Assembly (NCBI GenBank): GCA_010015675.1
Contig: ML977047.1
Coordinates: forward strand, 13,356 to 56,676
Direction of reading: 5' to 3'
Length of the DNA stretch: 43,321 nucleotides
DNA from: Byssothecium circinans
Taxonomy: Eukaryota > Ascomycota > Dothideomycetes > Pleosporales > Massarinaceae
The translations under genes were made by a program, and so were the position numbers. Within the stretch, counting starts at the first letter, position 1; every line of letters starts with the position of its first letter. The notes beneath the pieces were generated by a model. It made no database searches. It was not told where the DNA came from and saw only the letters and a list, made by a program, of their open reading frames with translations. Below, in pieces: positions 1 to 10,800 of the stretch.

Positions 1-296
1 TATTTAAAATTTCAGCTTAATAGCTCTTATATTTAAATTGTTATTAAAGGTTGAATATTTGATTTTCCCCGCCAAGCTTTTGGGCTGTTCGATGGTGCTT
101 TACGTTATAGTAAGATAATAAACTTAATAATTTTATAAGTTATAATTCTAGCTATTTATATTCTTATATACGCGTTATAGTAGCTAGGAAAGTATAGCAG
201 GAAATTAAGTGGTTAGGGAGGTTAGGTTTTCATCTCGTTTGGTGGTGAATCTCGGTGGCCGGTGATTTACTCTACGGGCTGCCGTAGGCGCCGCAT
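1..296 (+). repeat. AT-rich dispersed repeat, left-edge copy
   Basis: This stretch before the first gene has no credible coding content. Bases from about 170 onward (an ACGCGTTATAG block, then GTGGTTAG, GAGGTTAG, a GGTGGTGAATCTCGGTGG core and GTGATTTACTCTA) recur in the same order at about 5425-5572. The core contains one copy of a 17-bp unit at 245-261 that is tandemly repeated three times in the second copy. Bases 61-110 resemble the reverse complement of the window's last 110 bases. It is probably a non-autonomous or relic transposable element; the class is not recognised. Confidence 0.6.
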
Positions 297-476
297 ATGT
301 CTAACCTCTCATGCAAGGTTATCTTCGGTCTCCGATGCATCAGAGGGCAGAGCGTTAAGATGGGAGTTGGACGTTATATTGATTATCAGTCATCGACCGA
401 GGATGCTGGCCCGACGTCCAGGATATCAGTAGCAAATCAATCAGTCTGTTTATCCTACCATCGCAAGCAACACGAC

Positions 477-1751
477 ATGGCTGCTCACCCACCTATGCCG
501 ATGCCCGGTCCGGATCAGGACAGAGGGCCACGGCTGGTTGCGACCTACGTAGTCGGCTGTGCAGCCGCTCTCATCTTTGTAGCACTGAGGTTCTGGTCTC
601 GCATCTCGATTCATGCCATCGGTGCCGATGACTGGTGTATGTTCGTTACAGCTGTAAGTTCTTTCAATATTCTCTTTAGATTGCTGGAGGAACTACTTTA
701 TCTCCACGACCCCAAACGTCCATTATCGTCAAAAAATCTAAAATCAACTACCTCACAGTTAATATATATCCCCCTCACCGTCCTAACCAGCATCCTCTCG
801 CTCAATGGCGGAACCCGGCATCTCTTCTACCTGAGTCAAGACCTGGAGAAAACCATCTACTTAACGAAACTAAACTGGCTCGCGCAAGCCTTCGGCATCT
901 TCTGTCTCAGCCTGGGCAAAATCGCCATTGCGCTCCTCATCGTGCGCCTCTTGGACCGTACATCTCGCTGGCGAAAATGGTCGCTCTACGTCGCCAGCAT
1001 CCTCACCGGCATCAACGGTCTCTGCATGCTCGTCGTCAACTTTGCGCAATGCAAAGACATAAATGCCATCTGGAATCCTGTACTGAGGGCTACGACTGAA
1101 TGCTGGAATCCTACGGTCCAAAGTAACTTTGCCATATATGCTGCGAGTGAGTATCCACCCACATCGCCGTCGTCATCAACCAAATACTAATCGCATGTAG
1201 GCTTCAATACAGCTATGGATTTCCTCCTCGCCATCCTGCCCATAACCCTGGTCTGGAACCTGAGGCTCAACGTGCAAAGAAAAATAGCCCTGTGCCTATT
1301 CCTCGGCTGCGGCGTCATAACCGGCATTATCAGCGCACTGAAAACCTCTCACCTCCGTTCCCTCTCCGAGCGCTCCGACATCACCTGGGAAACTTACACC
1401 CTGTACATCTGGACCGGTGTCGAGATAACCCTAATCATAGTCCTGGGCTCTTTGCCACCCCTCCGCGCTTTGTACAACAATCTGACTGGCCAAGGCAACG
1501 GCACCAAGAGGAGTGGCTCTCATGCGCGCAGCTATGGACAGCGCGATGTGAGCGGAACTGGACGCAGTAAACCGAGCTACAAACCCATGGATTCGGAGAT
1601 TAGTCATCCGCTTGTAAGTGTGAGTGTGCCGGAGAAGAGTCACGGGGGCGTTACGCAGCAGACTTTGGGCAAGGGCGAGGTGCATATTACCAGGACATTT
1701 GAGACGGTGTGGAATGCGCCGAGTACGGTGCCGAGTAGGAGTAGTTCGTAG
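477..1751 (+). CDS. Fungal rhodopsin-like seven-helix integral membrane protein
   Basis: Predicted structure is join(477..653, 759..1146, 1201..1751), encoding 371 residues. Both introns have GT...AG ends: 654-758 is phase 0 and 1147-1200 is phase 1 with a CTAAT branch site. The N-terminal half has a membrane helix (about residues 20-40) ending in LRFWSR, followed by a GADDW motif. A conserved loop has a paired Cys...W...Cys pattern (CKDINAIWNP then TECWNP), then FNTAMDFLLAILPITLVW. These are hallmarks of the fungal PTH11-related/'rhodopsin domain' family of plasma-membrane proteins, some of which act as GPCR-like surface sensors. The C-terminal 100 residues are polar and low-complexity, as is usual for the cytosolic tail. 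I chose the ATG at 477 because its context is good and helix 1 follows directly; an upstream in-frame ATG at 297 adds sequence unlike the family. No CFEM domain is present. The ligand is unknown. Confidence 0.85.
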
Positions 1752-1948
1752 GATGTTATTTGATTGGGATCGAGGCAGTGGGCGTTGAGTTGTGAAAGGG
1801 TACTGTGTAAGAAAGAGCATGGAGTTTCTCTTTCTGATTGATGCCTCCGATCAGCATTCTATCCAGTAATGAATAGTTATACATATACCATCTTGCGTTG
1901 AGAGTACATCTTTTATATCTAGCTATACCCTCAATTTACTACGTTAAT
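1752..1948. other. Short convergent intergenic spacer
   Basis: The spacer of 197 bp lies between two convergent genes and holds both 3' untranslated regions. No separate feature was recognised. Confidence 0.5.
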
Positions 1949-3575
1949 CTACAGAACAACACTCGTCTCCTCGTCCCACGCCCTAATCGCCTCCTCAAAG
2001 ACATCACTCCCATACAACCACCCAGTCAACTCCGGATCGGAAAACGGATTTGGAAAAACGCCACCTCTAACAAGATCTTTCTCTCCTTCTCTAAACGCTC
2101 TATCCCTCTCCTCCTGTTCCGGCCCATCACCGAGCGCCCAAGTCCGACCTACCTCAAGCGACCGTTTCCCAACAGCGCCGACGCGCTCTCGCCTCTTCGC
2201 TTGGAACATGCGAAGCGCCTGGGGTATGTCCTGCAGACTTCCCATTCTGGAACACAGCTGTCCCAGAAATGCAGCATCCTCAATACTCTGTGCAGCGCCT
2301 TGGGCCCTGGGCGAGTTAGCTGGAACGCTTGGTAATAGGGTATATGGGTTTTATATTAAGAATGGTTGAAGGAGGGGCAGGATAGGTCGCATCACGCGCC
2401 GCATCTCCGCGCCGTGGTCAACGGCCAGGCCCAGACCAAGGATTGAGAGGGTATGGTCTTCAAAAATTGGAAAATGGACATTTGGAATAGGGGAGGATTA
2501 CGGAGTATTGAACGTGACTTACAGGTGTGGTGGCATCGCATGCGCCGCGTCTCCAATCAATACGAACTTCCCATCGGAGTGCACCCAATCCAGCCTTGCT
2601 AAGTCGGGGTAGCGCATCAATCTCCATGCAATACAGCCGCCTGCAAGCTGCAAAAGCTCGTTCAGCACCGAGTCCCAGTCCTGGAAAAACTCTATAAGGG
2701 GTCCAGGAGACGCAGGATTGGGGCCAACCGATATCGCGTCCTTACCGGAATCCGGTAGACCGGCAACGACATTGAAAGTATTTCTAACGTCAAGGTTGTA
2801 GGCTACGACGTGCGTCTGTGGGCCTAGCCAGCTGGTCACTTTGGATAGGGTCGCCAGGTGCGATAGAGTGGGCGTAGAGAGGATGGTCTCGGACGCGAGG
2901 CTGAAACGATAGGCGAGTTTGCCTGAGGGGATGGCTCTTTCGCGCTTATTTCCTAGCAGAGCGCGTCGGCAAATACTGTGCTCGCCGTCAGCGCCTATGA
3001 TCACGTCGGCAGTGAATTCGCGCCCGTCTTTCGTGCGGACTGAGGGAGTGGCGAAGTCAATGTGTTGGACTGAGGCATCCGTGATAAGCTCCGCGTCTAG
3101 GGAGCGTGCCTTTTCAAGCAATACTCTTAGCAGGTCGGCTCGGTGGATGACAAGATGAGGAGCATCGAACGCTTTCTCCATATTTGGAACGAGATCCGTT
3201 TTCGATAGAATATCTCCACGGTAGGAGCGTAATTCGATGGCATTAGGTTTGCTGGCGTATTGAGACATGTGATGGAGGATGTTCCATTTCTGGAATATCT
3301 TGGTACAGTTTGGTGGGACTTGGATTCCTGCCCCCAGCTGGAACGCATCAATGCGCGGTCAGTTCAATCGTTGGGTCGCACATCAGGAAGGGAATATGGC
3401 AAAGGGTAGGATGAGGGTAGCCTAGTTTGGAGTCGAACGGACGAACCTCTGTGAATTCCTTGTTCGCTTCGAGAAGCGTGACTTTATGCCCGCTCCTACG
3501 TAACGCAATTGCCGTTGCCATTCCGGCAAGACCGCCGCCGACGATGAGGAAATGTACTACAATTGAGCCGGCCAT
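1949..3575 (-). CDS. FAD-dependent monooxygenase, salicylate hydroxylase-like
   Basis: Predicted structure is complement(join(1949..2306, 2523..3337, 3447..3575)), encoding 433 residues. Exon 1 starts MAGSIVVHF and carries the dinucleotide-binding motif GGGLAG (residues 13-18). It joins at phase 0 to a GAGIQVPPN block, as in family members. The second FAD/NADH motif GADG is near residue 158 and the third, GDAAHAMPPHLAQGAAQS, starts near residue 305. That third motif spans the second intron junction, which supports the splice (donor GTAAGT, 216-bp intron, phase 2). The first intron's donor, GTTCGT, is atypical. Family members are flavoproteins that hydroxylate or epoxidise aromatic and terpenoid substrates using NAD(P)H and O2. 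The length is usual for the group. No membrane anchor is seen. It is divergently transcribed from the prenyltransferase 590 bp away, so it could act on the same metabolite; that is inference. Confidence 0.88.
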
Positions 3576-4165
3576 AAAGGGAAGAGTCAATAGTAGGGGG
3601 TGTCGGGTTGTGTCGGTGTTGGTTCCAGGAAATCTAGGTACTTCTAGACTGACATTGCACGATAGAGATATTGTATAGATTGCTTCCGTACAAATCAACT
3701 GCTTAATAAATGAGGAGACTGCCAAACGGTCTAGGTACCCTGGTGACTCCCGGAAAGCCATTTGGGTTCAATCCCTTCCGCGGGGACCGATTGCCCGGAA
3801 TAATTAGTCAAGATATGTCGTACCCCAGTCGTACATGTATTAACTGCAAGTATTAATTACCGATTCCACAGTGATCCATGGATACTTAGAGCGATCCACA
3901 CACCTCTTTCCTGAGTAAGGCATCTATTCACAAAAACAGGGGTGTGAACCGACGTGCCTACCTCCTGTAACTCTTATAAGCAGGTGCGCTCCCGGTCACC
4001 GCTTGATGGAGTTCCTGAAGGACTTTCGGGCCCCGACAACTCCTATATACTTAGTACAGCTACATCGTACCCTTCCTTGGGTTACGTCGTATCATTAATC
4101 TGCTCCCAACGACACTACTTCATTAGATTAATTTTCCAGTCTTGTGGACCTCAATCACGTCCACT
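3576..4165. promoter_or_regulatory. Divergent intergenic promoter region
   Basis: This 590-bp gap separates the start codons of the monooxygenase (minus) and the prenyltransferase (plus), so it should hold both promoters. A TATA-like CCTATATACT lies at about 4041-4050, roughly 120 bp before the prenyltransferase start. No specific transcription-factor site could be assigned. Confidence 0.45.
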
Positions 4166-5230
4166 ATGTCTTCGAAAACGTACACTGTATCTGCACGGCA
4201 ACCCAAGGGCAATACCATGGCTTCAAGGCCGACAAGTGCGCAGGCAAAAGCTGGTGACGCCGATGTCACTGACGAAAACCCCCTCCCAGAATACTCGCTA
4301 CCAAAAGTCGGTATCCTGTCCTACGTGCCTTCACCATGGGTTCCCTATGGCGAGTTAATGCGAATCGACAAACCGACCGGAATCTACGCATTCTACTTTC
4401 ACCACCTCTTCGGCACGCTGTACGCCTGCATCTTGCTCGACACCCCTCCGACTCTCCAACACCTCTTGAAGATCAATGCAATACTGTTTGCGGGCACCAT
4501 CTTCATGCGCGGGGCCGCTTGCTCATGGAACGACACGCTCGACCGGGAATATGACCGACAAGTGCGGCGCTGCCGTCTCCGGCCAATCGCTCGCGGCGCC
4601 TTGAGCCCAACTCAGGGGCATCTCTTCACCTCCTTATTGACGCTCGTGGCGCTGAGCTTTCTGTACCAGCTGCCAGTTGACTGCTGGGTCCTCGCCGTGC
4701 CGAAGATTTTGTTGCTGGCGCTTTACCCGTTTGCGAAGCGCTTCACGGACTTTCCGCAGCTCGTGCTCGGGTTCGAGATGTCTACTGGTTTGTTCATCGG
4801 CGCCGCAGCCGTGGGCTACAACTTCTGCACCACTGAGCCGCATACCTGGCTTGCGCTCGGCTTGTTTTACCTTGCGCAGATATGCTGGACGGTCATTTAC
4901 GACACGGTATATGCGCAGCAGGACGTCGAAGACGATGCGAAGGCTGGGGTACACAGCATGGCCGTGAGATTCAAGGACGGGCCGCGGACGCTGCTGACAT
5001 GGGTTGCCGTGCTTCAAGTGGTATTGTTGGCCGCTGTCGGCTGGTTGCAAAAGTGGGGGTTGTGGTACTATTCCATTACCTGCGCGGGAACCGCTGCATT
5101 GCTGTTCTGGAATGTGTATACTGTCGATTTGCAAAACCCAGCAGAGTGCATGTGGTGGTTTGTATATGGGAGCAGGATGGTGGGCGCAATTACGTCGGTA
5201 GGGTTAGGGCTAGAGGCATTCTTAACGTAG
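4166..5230 (+). CDS. UbiA-family aromatic prenyltransferase (COQ2-like)
   Basis: A single open exon encodes 354 residues. It is an integral membrane prenyltransferase with about eight hydrophobic segments. The first Asp-rich motif, NDTLDREYD (N122, D123, D126, D130), fits the family consensus NDxxDxxxD. The second, DTVYAQQDVEDD (D246 to D257), is also intact, so the Mg2+/diphosphate-binding residues are present and the enzyme should be active. COQ2 transfers polyprenyl chains to 4-hydroxybenzoate in ubiquinone synthesis. Close fungal relatives in meroterpenoid clusters transfer farnesyl or geranylgeranyl groups to polyketide-derived aromatics. The family match fits both roles; the neighbours favour secondary metabolism. 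The first ATG (4166) was chosen. An in-frame ATG at 4217 in a stronger context (ACCATGG) would give 337 residues and also leaves all helices intact. Confidence 0.9.
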   Translation: MSSKTYTVSARQPKGNTMASRPTSAQAKAGDADVTDENPLPEYSLPKVGILSYVPSPWVPYGELMRIDKPTGIYAFYFHHLFGTLYACILLDTPPTLQHLLKINAILFAGTIFMRGAACSWNDTLDREYDRQVRRCRLRPIARGALSPTQGHLFTSLLTLVALSFLYQLPVDCWVLAVPKILLLALYPFAKRFTDFPQLVLGFEMSTGLFIGAAAVGYNFCTTEPHTWLALGLFYLAQICWTVIYDTVYAQQDVEDDAKAGVHSMAVRFKDGPRTLLTWVAVLQVVLLAAVGWLQKWGLWYYSITCAGTAALLFWNVYTVDLQNPAECMWWFVYGSRMVGAITSVGLGLEAFLT

Positions 5231-5270
5231 AAGGAATAATGTAAAGCACTACCAGGCGGCTCAGTGACGG

Positions 5271-5390
5271 CAGAGAATCCCCTATCCCAGAGAATCGACC
5301 CTAGAGAATTGACCCTAGAGATCCGAGTTCCCCCTAGAGAATCCCGTGCGGTAGAGATGTACCCTAGAGATCTCCTCCCTAAAGATCTCC
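5271..5390 (+). repeat. Degenerate tandem array of CCTAGAGAT/A units
   Basis: About eight direct copies of a core CCTAGAGAAT/CCTAGAGATC occur at irregular spacing of 12-19 bp, starting near 5271, 5287, 5299, 5313, 5332, 5351, 5363 and 5376. The units are diverged but keep the same orientation. The array starts 40 bp after the prenyltransferase stop and runs into the dispersed repeat that follows. The function is unknown. Confidence 0.6.
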
Positions 5391-5399
5391 TAACAGCTA

Positions 5400-5575
5400 T
5401 TCTACCTAGTACTAATAGTAACAAACGCGTTTATACATGTTGTAGTTGCTAGGAATATACCGTGGGAAATTTGGTGGTTAGTGAGGTTGGTTTCTATCTC
5501 GATTGGTGGTGAATCTCGGTGGCCGGTGAATCTCGGTGGCCGATGAATCTCGGTGGCCGGTGATTTACTCTATCG
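5400..5575 (+). repeat. Dispersed repeat, second copy, with a 3 x 17-bp tandem
   Basis: This copy matches the left-edge repeat at about 170-275, with many substitutions before the core. The 17-bp unit GTGAATCTCGGTGGCCG is present in three contiguous copies (5509-5525, 5526-5542, 5543-5559; the third starts with A), against one copy at 245-261. Both end in GTGATTTACTCTA. It lies in the spacer between the prenyltransferase and the laccase. Confidence 0.7.
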
Positions 5576-5719
5576 CCCATGGGGAAAGGCGCCGTAGCTT
5601 CCTCCAGGAGGCAAAGGACGGTCTCGCGGACAGGGCGATGAGGCGAGACTCTAGGCCTTATTTTACCACATGGCTTCGGCCGCCTCAAAACTATAGTTCT
5701 GTTTGAAGACGGACTCAGG

Positions 5720-5743
5720 TCACGTGATATCCACCTTATATAG
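5720..5743 (+). promoter_or_regulatory. E-box and TATA-like element upstream of the laccase
   Basis: A palindromic TCACGTGA (5720-5727, containing the bHLH-type E-box CACGTG) is followed 9 bp later by TATATAG (5737-5743), about 145 bp before the laccase start codon. The spacing suits a core promoter with a pyrimidine-rich leader downstream. The assignment is by position and motif only. Confidence 0.45.
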
Positions 5744-5887
5744 TCTTCCTCTGTAGTTGCTGCTCGATCACTCAATCACTTTCTCCCACTCGTTCAGAGC
5801 CTCATTTCGACAAGTTCCAGTTCCGTCTTGCTCAAACTCACGCACTTTCTTTTGGTTAGAGTGAGCTCAACAGCAGTCATTCTCGAC

Positions 5888-7893
5888 ATGACGTGGTTCA
5901 AGCCCTTTATGTTGCTTTCAGCCCCGCTGGTAGCTTCGCTATCTCAGGAGGCCACCAACGGTATGCACCTTTTTTCTCCGGATCCAAATCTCGTCTTGTC
6001 CATTGTTACACCCCGATTCCGACCGAATTCTAACCTGCAAAGGCGGATCTCTGCTAGGGACGCTCGACTTTGAGCCGCTCACTCTGCACAAGAGACAAGA
6101 GCCGCCGCAGACGCGCCACTTCACGTTCGAGCTCACGCGAAAGACGCTCAATCCCGACGGCGTTACGCGCGACTTTCTTGTCGTTAATGGCGAGTATCCC
6201 GGACCGACGATCGAAGCTAACTTGGGCGATACTATCTCCGTGACGGTCATTAACAAAATCGATGGCCCCAAGGAGGGAACCAGTATACATTGGCATGGTC
6301 TCCCTCAGCGAGACACTAAGTGGGCTGATGGCGTGCCGTCCGTCACCCAATGTCCAATTGCTACCGGAAGCAACTTCACATACACCTTTAAGCTTGATGT
6401 AGCTGGGACGACATGGTGGCATGCACATTTCACGGCGCAGTATACGGATGGTCTATTTGGAGCTTTGATCATTCATGGCTCCCAGTACGCGGAGGAGTAT
6501 GACATTGATCTTGGGCCAATTCATCTTGTAAGTGGCCTTGAATCGTTAGACAAATAATCCGAGACAGACTAACAGAAACCTTGCAGCATGACATGTACCA
6601 CGTGGACTATGTTTCCTATCTCCTCCCTGTCTACCAGATCCCACCCCTCTTCATCCCTGTCGACACCAATCTCATCAACGGCCGCGCACCCTTCGACTGC
6701 AACCTCGATACTCACGGTAGCGACTGCAAGCCCAACTCGACTGATGTTGCCAAATTCCGCTTCCAGCCGGGCAAAAAGCATTTACTCCGCCTCATCAATG
6801 CTGGAGGAGCTGTGATCCAGCACTTCTCCGTCGATGAGCACGAACTCACTGTCGTCGCGAACGACTTTGTTCCAGTAGAGCCATACAAGACGAACACCGT
6901 GACACTAGGCATTGGTCAGCGTACAGATGTCATTGTCGTAGCAAAGGGCAAAAATGGTGATACTTTCTGGATGCGCAGTGAAGCGGACGTGTTCTGCGTT
7001 AACGGAACCGTGTGGCAACCCAATGCCACGGCTGGGGTGTACTACCCCAACGCGGATGAGACCAAGAAGCCAACCTCTGAGAAGCATATCTGGGAAACTA
7101 ACGCTTGCTTGAACGTAAGTTCGATCCCTTAAACCTCCCACAGCATATCTAACTCACCCTTGAACGTACTAACCACTCACAACAGGACCCCCTCAACATA
7201 ACCCAGCCCATCCAAAAGCGTGCGGTCCCCACCCCTGACCTGACCAAAGAAATCCAAATCAAAGCCGAACCCAACGCCACGGGCAACCTGGTCTTCTTCG
7301 TCGACAGCTCGCAGTTCCGAGCCAACTTCAGCGAAACCCCGCTTCTGCTCGCCGCTTCCAACGGCGTGACCGAATTCCCGGACCATCCCGAGTACAACAT
7401 CCACAACTACGGCGACGCTAACTACATCCGGCTCGTCATCTACAACTCGTTCCCCGTCACGCACACCATGCACCTGCACGGTCACGCCGATTTCTGGATA
7501 CTGGATGAAGGCATGGGGCAATGGAATGGCAAGATCGTCCAAGCGGAGAACCCGCAGCGGCGTGACTCAGCGCAGATGCGCATGGGATTCCCGGGGAATC
7601 CGAGTTATCTGGTGATTCAGTTTGAGGCTGATAATCCGGGTGTGTGGAGTTTGCATTGTCATGTTGTTATCCACGTTAGCGCGGGCTTGTATATGAATAT
7701 GATTGAGCATCCGGATCAGATTAAGAAGGGTGATTATAAAGACGTGATGGCACAGACATGTAGGCCGTGGAAGGAGTTTGTTAAGGCGAATCCGCCGCCG
7801 CAGTTTGATTCAGGGTTACGGCTTAAAGAAAGAGATAGAATCGAGAGAAGCTTAAAAGAAGTTAGAAGAATTAAGGTAGAAGCTAGGTACTAA
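5888..7893 (+). CDS. Multicopper oxidase (ascomycete laccase type)
   Basis: Predicted structure is join(5888..5960, 6043..6527, 6587..7114, 7186..7893), encoding 597 residues. The introns are 82, 59 and 71 bp, with clear donors (GTATGC, GTAAGT, GTAAGT) and AG acceptors. The N terminus is hydrophobic and signal-peptide-like, and a Lys-Arg (41-42) offers a kexin site. All four copper signatures are intact: HWHG (107-110), HAH (151-153), HTMHLHGH (455-462) and HCHVVIH (519-525). Leu530 is at the axial type-1 position. The enzyme should be secreted and couple oxidation of phenolic substrates to reduction of O2 to water. Near the end a DSGL (570-573) matches the C-terminal plug of ascomycete laccases, but 24 mostly charged residues follow instead of a stop. 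It is next to the prenyltransferase and monooxygenase, so phenol coupling or pigment formation in the same pathway is plausible but inferred. Confidence 0.92.
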
Positions 7894-10800
7894 GAGAAAG
7901 TAGAAGTATAAACTTTATAAGTAATATAATAACATCAAGTACTACAGAACCGCCCAACCTACTAAACCTCTGGGCCTCTTAATAAACAGATTGGGACATA
8001 CCGACAACCACGTCTTAAGCCCATATTAATGGTTCCATCCAGCTTCCCCTTCTAAACAGAATGATAAAAAGGTGTTTTCCGAGTTGCCCGTGAACAAACG
8101 CCATCCATGGGTACATCACACGCCCATCACACTGAGGCGGAGATTCGTTGCCTACCAGCTCGAACGCTCCTATTTGATTGTTATGGCCATCTCGCAAGTC
8201 TATATCAGCAGGGCAGCGCAGGTCTGAATGCCTTCCATTTATATTTCAATATCCAACGGCCTGCAATTTCTCCCTTGGGCGCATCGCCTTTCCACCTATG
8301 TATATCTCTCCTATACCACTTCCATCGGAGTGGCCCCACTTCAATTTTGCTCAAGAAGCATAAACTGGGTCGCCCGGGCTCGTATTCATAGAACTATCTT
8401 CCGGCTTGCGGACTTCGTGCGGGCTGTACACATCTTGGTGGCGATGACGAGCCATTCTGCGCCCTGTTGACCTTTCTCGTTTCCTTGGCATGACTTCCAG
8501 TGGTCATCATATACGGCAAGCCCATCGTTCACCAGCTACATGTATACAAAGGCGGTGCGTTTGATAAAGCCAGCTGGCACACAGGCACATCTTTCGCTTT
8601 CATCAAGGCGGCCATGCGAGGTCGACCGACCATACGTCGAATCATCCCAAATATACACACAAATAACCCAGTCCCCCGTTACCCTCCTAGACTGGAAACG
8701 ATACCCGTTTTTCGCGGAGCTTAGTCATCTCTTGGTTCCATCACAGTTGTCACAGACATAACGATGGTTCAACACTTCCACGTGGGAGCAAATGTCTTGA
8801 TATCCCTCGCAAGCTACTGTGCAATATTGTAACAGGCGTTCGACTGTCTTGGCTCTATCACGATTTTTGCTCCGGCGCATCAGGAGGTTGTTGACGATCG
8901 CGGTCGCGAACAATCTTGTAAACCCATCTTGCTTGAGTTCGGTGAGCCTTTCATAGAAATTCTTTGCGAGAATCCCCGGACAGGCCTAGGACTTTGTTTC
9001 CTCGCTTCCGTCAGAGTCGGGAATGTCAGCTTTATCACCCTAAGTCTCGCAGACATACTCTGCATTGTACAGTAGACTCCGTCGATTGCCGGCTTTACTT
9101 TATACTCTCTATCGCTGAAGGGCCTGCCCAGTGACCATGGAACCAGTAACTTGACCCGCAAGAGATGTTCGGGGTTCATCCTATACCTATCTATTCAAGG
9201 CGAGACGCGTTCTTATTATCATCAGAGGCAATTTGGATCATTTCAAGACCCCAGAACGAAGACTTTTCCTTGAATCTATGTCTCATCCTATCAGGCATCG
9301 CTCTCCGCCCCATCAACCCGCCGCTTTTGACGTCTATAACATGATCGCCCTCCCGTCGCCAGCCTTCCTCCTCACCTCTTTCCTTTTATTCTCTAACCCT
9401 ATCCCGACGCCTCTACTTCCAAGCGGCGCCCCCACCTTTCCAAGCCTGCCTCCCCATATCATCTCCGGCCACCAATTTAAAACCTCGCTTTTTAATAATC
9501 CAACATGCTGCGTGGCTTTCCCATTCTACATTTGTCCCCAATTATTACGCTTTGGGTCAAACATGGTATCCTGGTCTATCCTCTTGTCATGGCCGGTTTC
9601 CTCACTACATTCATCCGTCTAGCTCGACGAACCATTTCGCAATTGAGTACCTGGTACCTCCAGGTTCCTTGCGTTGCGGATGATGACGTCGTTAACTAGT
9701 ACATCAAGTCCAAGGCATCAAGCAAGTAACAATCCAATGCTCCGTTGTGCCTAAAAAGCCTTGCGACGAGACAGCTGGCACGAAGGGTCCTTGATGCCGA
9801 GATTGTGAAGGAGCAGAGCTGCCAATTCTACACCAATTCAACGGCCGATGAATTTGTATTGTGGCTGGCACGGGGATAGGCATCCATAGGTTTATTGATG
9901 GCCTACTACTACGGATATACAAGGACCAACATGCCGTATGCATACAGTTCGACATGGAACCTTCAGTGCAAGGCAGCCATTGGCACACTTCGGGATATGC
10001 AGAAGGGAGTCAAGCTTCATAACGCCTTCATCTACTAGCATCACGCTAGCGATGAGGTATGGTGTGGCTTCCTCTACTTTGTTATTGCGCTACTAGATAA
10101 TTGAGTCGCACTCATCTCGGGCAGTACTATTGCTGGCTTGTCTGCTGCTAACGATGCCACATACTGAATGGCAGTTGGCTTGGTCTAGCGTACTATCGAT
10201 TGGTGCTGTCGTTCTTAACGGCATCTCGTAACCTCTGTAGCTCTCGCCAGCAGGCAGATTCCTCAACCGATCCAGTCTCTGCAATTCCTGAAGGACGCTG
10301 CCATCAAGAATGCCCAGGAGAAACGCAAGCTCTCCTGGTCTTCCTTGACCAAGGTTTCTTCGTGCATGTTTGAGGTCTCTCGATCACGACATTTTTCATG
10401 TGGTCTTTTGAGCACTCCAGAGATGCTACATACAGTGCGTGATACACTAATTCGTGCGATAGGCGCGTTTGACGAATGAGAACTTTACCAGTAAGGGGCG
10501 CGCAGTAGTAGCCGATTTAGTGTTGAAATCGTCTCTAATTTGGTAATAGTGTAGTAATCCATTTACTACTTCAACACCTTATAGAGATAGCTTATAAAGT
10601 GTTATATACTAAGGCTTAATACATGTCTATCCTGACATGGTGTTTATCCTGACATAGTTGTGACACGCTATTAGTAATATCTTAGCTAAAGTATGTCTTA
10701 ACAGTAACTTATTTCAAGCCTAATATATATTATATTAGATATATAGCGTATAGAGAGCTTTATTTAGCGTTTAATAAGCCTTAGCAAGCTTAGTAGTAGC

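Noticed and set aside
297..476. In-frame ATG at 297 as the start of the rhodopsin-like gene
   Set aside because: The extra 60 residues are not family-like and arise from the repeat-derived leader; the ATG at 477 precedes helix 1 at the expected distance.
2919..3158. Plus-strand open frames inside the monooxygenase, and similar antisense frames in the prenyltransferase and laccase
   Set aside because: They are shadows of conserved coding exons, with no start context, domains or introns of their own.
5195..5215. GGTAGGGTTAGGGCTAG as a telomere-like repeat
   Set aside because: Only two TTAGGG-like words, inside the coding end of the prenyltransferase; chance match.
9233..9622. Pro/Ser-rich plus-strand open frame as a gene
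   Set aside because: Low-complexity composition, no recognisable domain, no signal sequence and no promoter evidence.
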